Shown: positions 1-11,117 of the stretch, in pieces
Numbering within the stretch: the first letter of the stretch is position 1
How the letters are laid out: each line of letters starts with the position of its first letter
Assembly: GCA_032433765.1 (NCBI GenBank)
Contig: JAVIAB010000073.1
Coordinates: forward strand, 68,677,087 to 68,741,086
Direction: 5' to 3'
Source: Megaustenia siamemsis
Lineage: Eukaryota > Mollusca > Gastropoda > Stylommatophora > Ariophantidae
Length of the DNA: 64,000 nucleotides
Program-made: the position numbers and the translations under genes
The notes under the pieces: model-generated
What the model was told of the DNA's origin: nothing
The model's database searches: none
Seen by the model: only the letters and a program-made list of their open reading frames with translations

Positions 1-419
1 CGCGTTTAAGTTGAGGAATGTTGAAGTATTCATAGTAACAAACTGTACTTGGAGGTCCAGATGACTTGTGTATTCATCTATATTTCCGTACTCTACAAAT
101 GAAATCCCCAATTTACAGTTGAATTAACCGTAAGTCGTGCGCATTCGTGAATAAAGTTATCTTTGGAATAAGAAAGAAGCTCGCGCCATATTTCATGAGA
201 CGCAACAGGAGGATGCCAGATACACGTCACAAGGACCACTCTAAACGAGGTTTGGAAGAGAAGCGGCGGGTCGATAGGTCGTCTCACATACTCATGAAGG
301 TTTTGGAGTTAAATGCACAGATTCCCTCTACAAGAAGACTTGTTACAAACAAGCATCCACCGGTTTATAAAGGATTGAGGATTGTGTTAAATTCAATAAC
401 AGGGCTGCAGGCTATTTCA
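1..419. other. Unassigned upstream sequence
   Basis: No recognisable exon, RNA gene or repeat. A 128-codon open frame at 147-533 looks non-coding in composition and resembles no family I know. Confidence 0.5.
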
Positions 420-1526
420 GAGAGATTCAGTACAAGACTTGAGGTGATGTCATGTTGGGGGAGAGAGGACTTATCCTTCTTCTGTTTCATCTTCTCCTGT
501 TTTATATTGTTTGGTGTTATATGTTTGGCATAGGCTTTGAGGTGGCATGAGGTGACGTCATACCTTGACGTCGACTTTTCTTTTATTAATTTCTATCGCT
601 TGTTTTGGATGTTTTATGTTTGACTTTGAGCGTCACTTTGAGGGGACATCATGCATTGACGTAAACTTTTCTTTTGTTAATCTCTCTCGTTTGTTTGGTA
701 TTTTATATTTGGCATAGACTTTCACTTTAGAGAGTCTTAAGTCATGCTGCTGATAGAATATGAAGTCTTATTTTTTCTTATATCTTTTTCAATTATTTGT
801 TGTTTAATATTTGACATAGACGTTAACATTATTTGCTGTAATGTCATGTTTGGATGTAGATTTTTATGTTCTCCTCACTTAAATCCATCTCGCTTGTTTG
901 GTGTTTTATGTTTGACGTAGACTTTGAGCAGTGATAATATGACACCATGTTAGGGAAAGAGAATATCATATTCTGTTTATTGCTGCTAACCTCTTTCTAT
1001 ATACTATCTATCTATTGACCTTTCGAGCTGTAGCCGGCCCATAGGGCATAGACCAAGATACTCCCTCTCTTATCTGAATTTTTGTTCGAGCAGTTTTCAA
1101 TTCTTTTAAAGATAATTTATCAAATCTCACCATTTGTCTCTGTTCTGTGCAAGCAGCTCTATCTCATTGAGGGAGCCGATTCCTACTGCTCTTGCCTCTA
1201 TGATCAATGTTCTTCTCAGTGTCTCTCTGGGTCTTCATCTTTTCCTCTTACCTGTTGTTCCCATATGAGGGCTTGCTTTGCTATTCGCTTATTATCTCTT
1301 CTCATCACATGTCCAACATATGACCATCGTCTTTTCTTGAGTACTGAAGATATTAGTGGTTGATTGGTGATTTCTCTGATATTCTTGTTTGTTTTGAATT
1401 CGTTCCACGCTATACCAAGTATTTTCCTTAGACATTTCTCTCTAGAATGCTTGGTGTTTTATGTTTGACTTCTGAGTGATTTTTTTTGCAGTGTCATGCA
1501 GAAACGAGAGAAGGTCGACAGTTCTT
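420..1526. repeat. Diverged ~110-130 bp tandem repeat, split by a LINE
   Basis: A unit containing 'gatgtcatg', 'cttttcttt-gtta', 'ctcgcttgtttgg' and 'ttttatgtttgacatagactt' recurs about five times between 420 and 1000. It reappears at 1448-1500 on the far side of a LINE A fragment, so the LINE landed inside an existing degenerate array. Confidence 0.6.
1004..1446 (-). mobile_element. LINE family A (RTE-like), 3' fragment
   Basis: Minus-strand 3' end of the commonest LINE here. It begins with the (TAGA)n-type tail (ctatctatctattgacc), followed by the conserved 3' hairpin region and part of the C-terminal coding region ending ...[10 protein letters not shown] in better copies. Several stops mark it as dead. 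Confidence 0.8.
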
Positions 1527-1527
1527 T

Positions 1528-2537
1528 CTTGTTGTGTTATGTATTGTTTGTTGTGTTATGTATTGTTTGTTGTGTTATGTATTGTTTGTTGTGTTATGTA
1601 TTGTTTGTTGTGTTATGTATTGTTTGTTGTGTTATGTATTGTTTGTTGTGTTATGTATTGTTTGTTGTGTTATGTATTGTTTGTTGTGTTATGTATTGTT
1701 TGTTGTGTTATGTATTGTTTGTTGTGTTATGTATTGTTTGTTGTGTTATGTATTGTTTGTTGTGTTATGTATTGTTTGTTGTGTTATGTATTGTTTGTTG
1801 TGTTATGTATTGTTTGTTGTGTTATGTATTGTTTGTTGTGTTATGTGTGTTGTGTTGTGTTATGTATTGTTTCTTTGTGTTATGTATTGTTTGTTGTGTT
1901 ATGTATTGTTTGTTGTGTTATGTATTGTTTGTTGTGTTATGTATTGTTTGTTGTGTTATGTATTGTTTCTTTGTGTTATGTATTGTTTGTTGTGTCATGT
2001 ATTGTTTGTTGTGTTATGTATTGTTTGTTGTGTTATGTATTGTTTGTTGTGTTATGTATTGTTTCTTTGTGTTATGTATTGTTTGTTGTGTTATGTATTG
2101 TTTGTTGTGTTATGTATTGTTTGTTGTGTTATGTATTGTTTGTTGTGTTATGTATTGTTTGTTGTGTTATGTATTGTTTGTTGTGTTATGTGTGTTGTGT
2201 TGTGTTATGTATTGTTTCTTTGTGTTATGTATTGTTTCTTTGTGTTATGTATTGTTTGTTGTCTTATGTATTGTTTGTTGTGTTATGTATTGTTTGTTGT
2301 GTTATGTATTGTTTGTTGTGTCATGTATTGTTTGTTGTGTTATGTATGTTGTGTTGTGTTATGTATTGTTTCTTTGTGTTATCTATTGTTTGTTGTGTTA
2401 TGTATTTTTTGTTGTGTTATGTATTGTTTCTTTGTGTTATGTATTGTTTGTTGTGTTATGTATTGTTTGTTGTGTTATGTATTGTTTGTTGTGTCATGTA
2501 TTGTTTGTTGTGTCATGTATTGTTTCTTGTTTTATGT
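1528..2537. repeat. 19-bp minisatellite, ~53 copies
   Basis: The unit is tattgtttgttgtgttatg, repeated about 53 times with sporadic variants (ctttg for gttgtg; a shorter gtgttgtgttg unit). Because 19 is not divisible by 3 and the unit has no stop in any forward frame, all three forward frames stay open and give spurious Cys/Val/Leu-rich open frames of ~350 codons. There is no coding evidence. Confidence 0.95.
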
Positions 2538-2689
2538 TTGAGGCACTATGAAGTGATTGAATATGGTGTTGAGCCAAGAAGTGAGAGAGTATAGTCTGTT
2601 CACTGAGTGGCAGTCCTTACTGCTGATGCCTTGGTGTGTGCCTGAGTTGGATTAATTAATTGACAAACGTATATACAGAGGGAAGCAAA

Positions 2690-2832
2690 GTGAGAATATA
2701 CCAGATAGCTTAAGAGATGGCTTTGCAGAAGGTCAACAACAGAAATGATAAACAGCTGTCGGGATTGAAAGTTGTGGAGAGTTATGATCACCTATGCCAG
2801 CAGGCATGATACTTGATGATGATGAATGTATA
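2690..2832 (+). mobile_element. LINE family C, 3' end fragment
   Basis: Contains the C-family 3' end (gcaaagtgagaatataccagatagctta, then 'agaaggtcaacaacagaaatgataa', ending 'gatgatgatgaatg'). Short 5'-truncated copy with an ATG-type simple-sequence tail. Confidence 0.7.
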
Positions 2833-3166
2833 TAGACCATATTGGATGGGCAGAAAATATTCCTCTTTACGTTTTCTCATTCTCTTTTTGTGTCTCATAT
2901 TGAGCTATAGGTCACATGACTTGACACATAGCTGACCGTGCCAAGATTAGCAAATCAGAATTGAGCAAGAATCTTAACATGATAATCCCAGAAATGCTAT
3001 TCATTTCATAGATGGACTGCAATGCATGTCCCTTTTTCACTCCAAATATCCCATTTTATGACACATTTTCATTAGTTTGCTTTCTCGATCCTTTCTCTGT
3101 CTTTGGCCTACAAGTAAGGCAGATCTTATGTTTGTTAGATTTATATACTAATAATAATAAGAAAAA
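2833..3166. other. Unassigned AT-rich sequence
   Basis: Nothing recognisable. It ends in a short A-rich run that forms the tail of the following minus-strand SINE. Confidence 0.4.
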
Positions 3167-3415
3167 AAAAGTACCCCCGTCACGCCAAGTGGCGTATAGG
3201 TAATATAGTGTAAGTGACCATAAATTATACAGACCTTCAGCACATGATTTTTGGGGTAATGAGGTCAGTATTATGCCCATGCCGCTTTACTTTGCCAGAA
3301 AAAATCCAGTACCCATTAAAGGCTGGGTGAACCCGGAAGCCGTTGGTTGGGATCGAACCCTACCTCTTGTCCTTTGTAGTCCAGTTCACTAACCACTGAG
3401 CTGTCGCGGCTCATA
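3167..3415 (-). mobile_element. SINE-1 (tRNA-derived), copy a
   Basis: Minus-strand copy. The tRNA-like head (GAGCCGCGACAGCTCAGTGG reading) carries an A box and a B box (GGTTCGATCCC). The 3' end has the perfect hairpin ACGCC-ACTT-GGCGT followed by GACGGGGGTAC and a homopolymer. It is close to full length. Confidence 0.88.
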
Positions 3416-3484
3416 TACTAATAGTTTCATATTAATTAATTGTCAATGAGAAAGACCACACCATTACGTTACTTCAAGCCTGGA

Positions 3485-5617
3485 AGCAGATCCTTTTAAC
3501 AATTAGATGTTAGTATGAAGCTACAATAAGTAGATATTAGTATGAATGATGTCCTTCGCCAAGTAGATGTTAGTATGAAACAGGTCCTTTTAACAATTAG
3601 ATGTTAGTATGAAGAAGGTCCTTTTAACAATTAGATGTTGGTATGAAGAAGGTCCTTTTAACAATTAGATGTTGGCATGAAACAGGTCCTTTTAACAATT
3701 AGATGTTAGTATGAAACAGGTCCTTTTAACAATTAGATGTTAGTATGAAACAGGTCCTTTTAACAATTAGATGTTAGTATGAAACAGTCCTTTTAACAAT
3801 TAGATGTTAGTATGAAACAGGTCCTTTTAACAATTTGATGTAAGTATGAAACAGGTCCTTTTAACAATTAGATGTTAGTATGAAGAAGGTCCTTTTAACA
3901 ATTAGATGTTGGTATGAAGAAGGTCCTTTTAACAATTAGATGTTGGTATGAAGAAGGTCCTTTTAACAATTAGATGTTAATATGAAACAGGTCCTTTTAA
4001 CAATTAGATGTTAGTATGAAGAAGGTCCTTTTAACAATTAGATGTTGGTATGAAGAAGGTCCTTTTAACAATTAGATGTTGGTATGAAGAAGGTCCTTTT
4101 AACAATTAGATGTTAGTATGAAACAGGTCCTGTTAACAATTAGATGTTAGTATGAAGAAGGTCCTTTTAACAATTAGATGTTGGTATGAAGAAGGTCCTT
4201 TTAACAATTAGATGTTAGTATGAAACAGGTCCTTTTAACAATTAGATGTTAGTATGAAGAAGGTCCTTTTAACAATTAGATGTTGGTATGAAGAAGGTCC
4301 TTTTAACAATTAGATGTTAGTATGAAGAAGGTCCTTTTAACAATTAGATGTTAATATGAAACAGGTCCTTTTAACAATTAGATGTTGGTATGAAGAAGGT
4401 CCTTTTAACAATTAGATGTTAGTATGAAACAGGTCCTTTTAACAATTAGATGTTAGTATGAAGAAGGTCCTTTTAACAATTAGATGTTAGTATGAAGAAG
4501 GTCCTTTTAACAATTAGATGTTAGTATTAAGAAGGTCCTTTTAACAATTAGATGTTAGTATTAAGAAGGTCCTTTTAACAATTAGATGTTGGTATGAAGA
4601 AAGTCCTTTTAACAATTAGATGTTAATATGAAACAGGTCCTTTTAACAATTAGATGTTAGTATGAAGAAGGTCCTTTTAACAATTAGATGTTAATATGAA
4701 ACAGGTCCTTTTAACAATTAGATGTTGGTATGAAGAAGGTCCTTTTAACAATTAGATGTTGGTATGAAGAAGGTCCTTTTAACAATTAGATGTTAGTATG
4801 AAACAGGTCCTTTTAACAATTAGATGTTAGTATGAAACAGGTCCTTTTAACAATTAGATGTTAGTATGAAGAAGGTCCTTTTAACAATTAGATGTTGGTA
4901 TGAAGAAGGTCCTTTTAACAATTAGATGTTGGTATGAAGAAGGTCCTTTTAACAATTAGATGTTAATATGAAACAGGTCCTTTTAACAATTAGATGTTAG
5001 TATGAAGAAGGTCCTTTTAACAATTAGATGTTAATATGAAACAGGTCCTTTTAACAATTAGATGTTGGTATGAAGAAGGTCCTTTTAACAATTAGATGTT
5101 AGTATGAAACAGGTCCTTTTAACAATTAGATGTTAGTATGAAGAAGGTCCTTTTAACAATTAGATGTTAGTATGAAGAAGGTCCTTTTAACAATTAGATG
5201 TTAGTATTAAGAAGGTCCTTTTAACAATTAGATGTTAGTATTAAGAAGGTCCTTTTAACAATTAGATGTTGGTATGAAGAAAGTCCTTTTAACAATTAGA
5301 TGTTAATATGAAACAGGTCCTTTTAACAATTAGATGTTAGTATGAAGAAGGTCCTTTTAACAATTAGATGTTAATATGAAACAGGTCCTTTTAACAATTA
5401 GATATTGGTATGAAGAAGGTCCTTTTAACAATTAGATGTTGGTATGAAGAAGGTCCTTTTAACAATTAGATGTTAGTATGAAGAAGGTCCTTTTAACAAT
5501 TAGATGTTAGTATGAAGAAGGTCCTTTTAACAATTAAATGTTAGTATGAAGAAGGTCCTTTTAACAATTAGATGTTAGTATTAAGAAGGTCCTTTTAACA
5601 ATTAGATGTTGGTATGA
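3485..5617. repeat. 34-bp satellite, main block
   Basis: About 62 tandem copies of a 34-bp unit (tccttttaacaattagatgt plus tagtatgaagaagg). Variants such as gaaacagg, ttggtatg and tattaag mark individual monomers. A rare variant string (two tattaag monomers followed by a gaagaaag monomer) occurs at ~4521-4600 and again at ~5201-5280, exactly 680 bp apart, or 20 monomers. This points to recent block duplication. Confidence 0.95.
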
Positions 5618-6243
5618 ATCAGAATAGCTAAAGCAGCAATGTCTTTCAGAAGATTTGAAAAGTTATGGAAATCAAAACTCATCAGCACAAACACAAAACT
5701 TAGACTATTCAAATCAAATGTACTATCAACCCTTACATATGCGCGTGAAAGCTGGAAAACAACAAGAGATATAGAAACAAAGTTGAACGCATTTGAAAAT
5801 AAATGTCTAAGGAAAATACTTGGTATAGCGTGGAACGAATTCAAAACAAACGAGGAAATTAGAGAAATCGCCAATCAACCACTAATATCTTCAGTAATAA
5901 AGAAAAGACGATGGTCATATGTTGGACATGTGATGAGAAGAGACAATAACTGAATAGCAAAGCAAGCCCTCATGTGGGAAACAACAGGTAAGAGAAAAAG
6001 AGGAAGACCCAGAGAGACACTGAGAAGTACATTGATCAGAGAGGCAAAAGCAGCAGGAATCGGCTCCCTCAATGAGATAGAGCTGCTTGCACAGAACAGA
6101 GACAAATGGCGAGATTTGATAAAATATCTTTAAAAGAATTGAAAACTGCTAGAACAAAAATTCAGATAAGAGAAGGAGTTTCTTGGTCTACGCCCTATGG
6201 GCCGGCGCTGGCTCGAAATGTCAATAGATAGATAGATAGATGG
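5618..6243 (+). mobile_element. LINE family A, 5'-truncated copy inside the 34-bp satellite
   Basis: Encodes the LINE C-terminal segment: [20 protein letters not shown], then [20 protein letters not shown] and [15 protein letters not shown], with a TGA where other copies have CGA (a CpG-type decay). It is followed by the 3' UTR hairpin and a (GATA)n tail ending at ~6240. The satellite resumes immediately after. Confidence 0.88.
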
Positions 6244-7380
6244 AGCAGGTCCTTTTAACAATTAGATGTTGGTATGAAGAAGGTCCTTTTAACAATTAGA
6301 TGTTGGTATGAAGCAGGTCCAAGAATTAGATGTTAGTATGAAGCAGATCCAACAATTTGATATTAGCATGAAACAGGTCCTTTTAACAATTTGATGTTAG
6401 TATGAAGTAGGTCCTTTTAACAATTTGATGTTAGTATGAAGCAGATCCAACAATTTGATATTAGCATGAAACAAGTCCTTTTAACAATTTGATGTTAGTA
6501 TGAAGCAGATCCAACAATTTGATGTTAGTATGAAGCAGATCCAACAATTTGATATTAGCATGAAACAAGTCCTTTTAACAATTTGATGTTAGTATGAAGC
6601 AGATCCAACAATTTGATGTTAGTATGAAGCAGATCCAACAATTTGATATTAGCATGAAACCGGTCCTTTTAACAATTTGATGTTAGTATGAAGTAGGTCC
6701 TTTTAACAATTTGATGTTAGTATGAAGTAGGTCCAACAATTAGATGTTAGTATGAAGCAGGTCCTAAAACAAGTAGATGTTAGTATGAAGCAGGTCCTAA
6801 AACAAGTAAATGTTAGTATGATGGAGGTCCTTCACCATGTAGATGCTAGTATGGAGTAGGTTCATCATCAAATATGTATGTGAAGGATATCTTGCAACAA
6901 GTAGATGTTAGTATGAACTATGTCCTAAAACAAGTATATGTTAGTATGAACTATGTCCTAAAACAAGTAGATGTTAGTATGAAAGAGGTCCTATAACAAG
7001 TAGATGTTAGTATGAAGGAGGTCTTATAACAAGTAGATGTTAGTATGAAGTAGGTCCTATAACAAGTAGATGTTAGTATGAATGAGGTCCTACAACAAGT
7101 AGATGTTAGTATGAATGAGGTCCTATAACAAGTAGATGTTAGTATGAAGTAGGTCCTATAACAAGTAGATGTTAGTATGAAGTAGGTCTTATAACAAGTA
7201 GATGTTAGTATGAAGTAGGTCCTATAACAAGTAGATGTTAGTATGAATGAGGTCCTATAACAAGTAGATGTTAGTATGAATGAAGTCCTAAAACAAGTAG
7301 ATGTTAGTATGAATGAGGTCCTAAAACAAGTAGATGTTAGTATGAAGCAGGTCCTAAAACAAGTAAATGTTAGTATGGAA
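6244..7380. repeat. 33-36 bp satellite, second block
   Basis: Continues the satellite with related monomers of 33-36 bp. From ~6760 the typical 33-bp unit is tcctataacaagtagatgtt plus agtatgaatgagg. The 33-bp period keeps long frames open on both strands (for example 6951-7559, minus), which are spurious. Confidence 0.92.
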
Positions 7381-7600
7381 CAGGCAAATAATTGCAATGC
7401 TGCGGTAAAGCTGGTAGCAAGGAGCCAATGGTGGGGTGTGCTAAACACTCCAAGGTATGGTGACAGCTTTACAAATAAAGAACACAACACAATACTGACG
7501 TTTCGGCCTGTGGCCTTCTTCAGAATACAGGGACAACGACAACAAGCGGTGAAGCACAATTACTACATGTTAGATGACACAACACAATACTGACGTTTGG
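7381..7600 (-). mobile_element. Possible Penelope-like / hammerhead-motif fragment in satellite
   Basis: A 220-bp insert of different composition. Its minus strand carries CTGAAGA, a GGCC-ACA-GGCC short stem and GAAACGTC (about 7496-7524), resembling a minimal hammerhead ribozyme core (CUGANGA...GAAA...GUC). A 21-bp stretch ending aatactgacgttt occurs twice, starting at 7483 and 7579. Such motifs are known from Penelope-like element terminal repeats; the assignment here is tentative. Confidence 0.4.
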
Positions 7601-7857
7601 TTTAGTATGAATGAAGTCCTAAAACAAGTAGATGTTAGTATGAATGAGGTCCTGCAACAAGTAGATGTTAGTATGAAGCAGGTCCTAAAACAAGTAAGTG
7701 TTAGTATGATGGAGGTCCTTCACCATGTAGATGCTAGTATGGAGCAGGTTCATCATCAAATATGTATATGAAGGATATCTTGCAACAAGTAGATGTTAGT
7801 ATGAACTATGCCCTAAAACAAGTAGATGTTAGTATGAATGAGGTCCTATAACAAGTA
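7601..7857. repeat. 33-bp satellite, third block
   Basis: Seven to eight further monomers of the same satellite, including a repeat of the 'atggaggtccttcaccatgt' variant also seen at ~6820. The matching variant order suggests this block and 6770-6980 are duplicates. Confidence 0.85.
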
Positions 7858-8230
7858 GATTTGGTTTGGTTTGGTTATGGAAGGCCCTGGTATCACTGCA
7901 AATGAACTAAAATCCATAATTGCTCAACTGCCCGTGCCAGTGTAATCATCCGAATATCTCATCTCCCAAACAAAGAAAAGTAACTGTAGTCTGCATCGTA
8001 GCAGTCTCAGCACATGCCAAAAGACAAAAGGTGAAACTGCGCAGAAAGTGAACACAGCCAACTGTTCTCTGTCATACGATATCATCATTCATCGTAAACA
8101 ATTGTGAATATTGAAACATGATCAAAACGGATGAGACACACAGCTCACGGTGTGCACAGAACACTTAACTCAGTAGCTCCTGCAACAAGTTGGACTTGGA
8201 ATATGAGGAAACTGCAACAAGGAACATTTT
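7858..8230 (-). mobile_element. Retroposon family X, copy 1
   Basis: One of four copies of a ~280-380 bp element. In its own orientation it ends '...ccagggccttccataacc' followed by an AACC-type repeat, here aaccaaaccaaacc. The 5' end reads gttccttgttgcagtttcct. No open frame or pol III box is obvious. Family unknown; it behaves like a short non-LTR tail fragment or SINE. Confidence 0.65.
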
Positions 8231-8480
8231 TCATGCATAGCCTTCAATTGTTCCCGCCGCCTATCCACCATATACTGGAAGTTCACATCCTCTTGAAATT
8301 GATGATCGTCGTATTTTTAACAAATGTATAGCGCTTGATGATGTTAGGCCATCGTTGTTGACTCCAATTTTGAACATATAGACACACAGTTAGTCGTCAG
8401 ATTATCCCCATCACACATCAAACAACAGACCGTAAGATTAGCATACGGCTGGTCTAGGGATGTACAATGAGTCATTACGA
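8231..8480. other. Unassigned insert within the satellite
   Basis: Non-satellite sequence joining retroposon X to the next satellite remnant. It may be the 5' extension of element X, since the other copies stop earlier. Confidence 0.35.
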
Positions 8481-8660
8481 TAACAAGTAGATGTTAGTAT
8501 GAATGAAGTCCTTCACCAAGTAGATGTTAGTATGAAGGAGGTCCTACAACAAGTATGAAACAGGTCCAAAAAAAAAAAAAAAAGAAACATTAGTATGAAA
8601 TATGTACCACAACAGTCTCATAGCAAGTAGATGTTAGTATGAAGCAAATACACAACAAGA
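8481..8660. repeat. 33-bp satellite remnants
   Basis: Three to four decayed monomers (agtagatgttagtatgaag) interrupted by an A-run at ~8569-8583. Confidence 0.7.
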
Positions 8661-8689
8661 AGACTAGGTGTTGTCTTTCAGCTGCCAGA

Positions 8690-9345
8690 GTATATTTTGT
8701 AGATAAGTTTAATTGTATATTGTCAGGCCCTGCTGCTTTTCCCTTTTTCATTGTTTTTATAGCTTTTTCTACTTCAGATTTCAGGATTTTATAGTTGTAA
8801 GTACATTTTATGTCTGGCTTTTTGTCCCTTTCGTCATGAAATAATTCTGATATATATTCTTGCCATCTATCTATTATATCTTTGTTGTCTGTTAGCATTC
8901 TTCCCTCTTTGTTTGCAATACATAATATTCCTGTATGGTGCAGAAACATGGACATTAGACAAGAAAACAGAATGGAAAATTGAAGCCTTTGAAATGTGGA
9001 TTTATAGAAGAATAGGTAGAATTGGATGGATACAAAAGATAACAAACGATAAAGTTTTAAAACAACTGAAAATAAAAAGAGAACTACTAAATACAATTAA
9101 GACAAGACAAATGAAATTTTTGGGGCATGTTAAAAGACACAACAGCCTACTAAAAGTAATATTGGAAGGAAAAAATACAAGGTAAAAGAGGCAGAGGCAG
9201 ACCAAGACTAACATGGACGAGTAACATCAAAAGATGGTCAAGTCAATCTATGACAGCCTGCACCATCAAAGCAAGAAACAGAGTAGAATGGCGATCCATG
9301 GTAGCCAACCTTTGTTGCGGAGAAGGCACACGATGATGATGATGA
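8690..9345 (+). mobile_element. LINE family D, 5'-inverted (twin-primed) copy
   Basis: The left part (8690-8928) reads on the minus strand as the linker before the RT domain: NKEGRMLTDNKDIIDRWQEY, then KAIKTMKKGKAAGPDNIQ. The right part (8929-9345) reads on the plus strand as the C-terminal end: [49 protein letters not shown], with a 'gatgatgatgatg' tail. The abrupt strand switch near 8928 fits twin priming. Confidence 0.8.
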
Positions 9346-9487
9346 AGTTTAATTGAAGACCTATTCATAGTTCCAATTTTTCAATGAAAATATAAGGGAT
9401 TAGTAAAGATAAGATTGGAGTGTTTGTAGAATATCGATTAGTGTTCTGGTCTGGCATGACACTCTCTAGTTGACAGCTTTTAAAAAT

Positions 9488-9785
9488 ATCTTCTTCAACC
9501 TTTCAGCTCCCTATGGAGCATAGGTCTTCAACAGACAATTTCCAAGCCGTTATGTTTCTTGCCATTCTTTTAAGATCGTTCTATGTTCTTCCACATCATC
9601 TTCATCTCTGCTTCCATCTGTCTTCTCCAAGAATTCCTTGGTCTTCCTCTTTGTCTTTTTCCCTGGGGATTCCAAAAAAGGGACTGTTGTGTAATACTCT
9701 CAGTTGTCTTCCATAGTGTGTATCCTATCCAGCACCATCGTCTTCGCTGCATCTTTTATCCACTAGTATTTGACTGGTATTTTTT
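9488..9785 (-). mobile_element. LINE family B (RTE-like), 3' fragment
   Basis: Minus strand, 3' end of family [41 protein letters not shown], then a 3' UTR containing 'ggagctgaaaggttgaagaa'. Matches the 3' end of the longer copy at 30325. Confidence 0.85.
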
Positions 9786-10988
9786 TAAATATTAGAAAAG
9801 AAAATTTGCTGAGTTTGTGAAAGTACTAACAATGAGAAAGAACATCTGCTTCTCACCTCCAAACAATATGCTAGTCATTTTAATCTTTCATTCCCATGGG
9901 AATCGTATTGAGTTATTTGTGGGTCATCATCATTGCACACCGAACATGTCCTTAGGTGATCAGATCCCCTCCTCAGCAAGTCCTGCAGTATCCATCGACT
10001 GACGACTCCAGTTCTGTGTCGGTTGATAAGTCATCTTATATGCCCACTAAGTTTCTCATTTCTGGCTGTGCCCATCTCAACTTCCATCTCTTTTATCCGA
10101 AGGAGAGATGTGGACTCATGGTTGTCGAAACCTGTGCCCAATCATATATAATGGGGAATATTTATTAATAAATTATTATTTTTTTAAATATAAAAAAAAA
10201 CATTTTTGGGTAACTACAGATAAATGATCAAATAAATGATCAGATAATATTATTTCTATTGTGGCCACCACCAGTACTAAACCTAGACAAACTGTATAGA
10301 GAAGAAACCAACTTTTAATTGACTGCAATGTTTTCTTTGAACTTATTAAAATGTCACACATTTATTATATTCCTCATTGAACAGTTTTAAATTTACTTGT
10401 CTAATATAATTCTCTTAGGGTCAATGGTCAATACAGTGAGTGGATGGAAAGTAGTCAGCAATTCATAATTGACTACTGGAATCAGGATCATTGAATTTAT
10501 TCTTTCTTCACTTCCCTCTGTACCTGTTGGTACCCTTTGCAACCTCCCATGAGGGAGATACAAAGTTCTGATTCTTGCCCTTTTATTAGCTTCACTCAAT
10601 GTCAAATGATATTGCTGTAGGGTTTCATTGATGTCTGTTCAGTTCATCTTACTCTGAGTCTGCCTCTTGCTCAATGAATTTGAACTGATCAATACCCTAT
10701 TCCACCTCCTCGTATTAGCTCTTGAAACAGAGGAATTAGTCTATCCAAGTAAGGACTGAGTAGGGAAGACAAATCTGGCACTCACAAATGATGTTTTATT
10801 ATAGGATTGTTGGGCTGAAAGGTTCAAATATCAGTTTGCTGTTATCACAACACAATGCCATTATTTAGGGCAGATGAGAGAGAATGACAATTTCAGGAAA
10901 ACAATCAGTGAGAACATCATTATAAACTTTATTTACATGTGTTCAAGACAAATCTAATTATAATCTTGTCATTTTAATATGTTAACAG
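9786..10988. other. Unassigned intron or intergenic sequence before exon w1
   Basis: AT-rich, with no recognisable exon. I searched for the conserved NPHP4 N-terminus expected upstream of w1 and did not see it in any frame, so exon 1 is probably further upstream. Confidence 0.5.
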
Positions 10989-11117
10989 CTTGAAGAGGCA
11001 GACAATGAGTACCAGGTTTATTTGAGCTTGTTTGACACAGCTTTCCGGCAGTTCTTTGGAAGACAATGGCTGGGACCAAAAGTGACTTCCAAGGGGGCCA
11101 AACTCCAGTACAACAAG
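10989..11117 (+). CDS. NPHP4: NPHP4 exon w1
   Basis: The 43-codon exon starts after ...gttaacag and ends AAC AAG before gtatga (phase 0 in and out). It encodes [19 protein letters not shown] followed by [12 protein letters not shown]. This matches the vertebrate NPHP4 segment with the SFFDVTYRHFFGRTW motif near human residues 51-93 (recalled). The upstream exon(s) encoding the first ~50 residues were not found in the preceding 11 kb. Confidence 0.9.

Noticed and set aside
147..533. 128-codon frame as the missing first exon of NPHP4
   Set aside because: No resemblance to the NPHP4 N-terminus and no donor that would join w1 in phase.
1476..2594. Three overlapping ~350-codon forward open frames
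   Set aside because: They are produced by a 19-bp minisatellite without stops; the translations are the same 19-residue period in different phases.
6951..7593. Long open frames of 202 codons (minus) and 105 codons (plus)
   Set aside because: Caused by the 33-bp satellite period, which preserves frame. No domain and no splice context.
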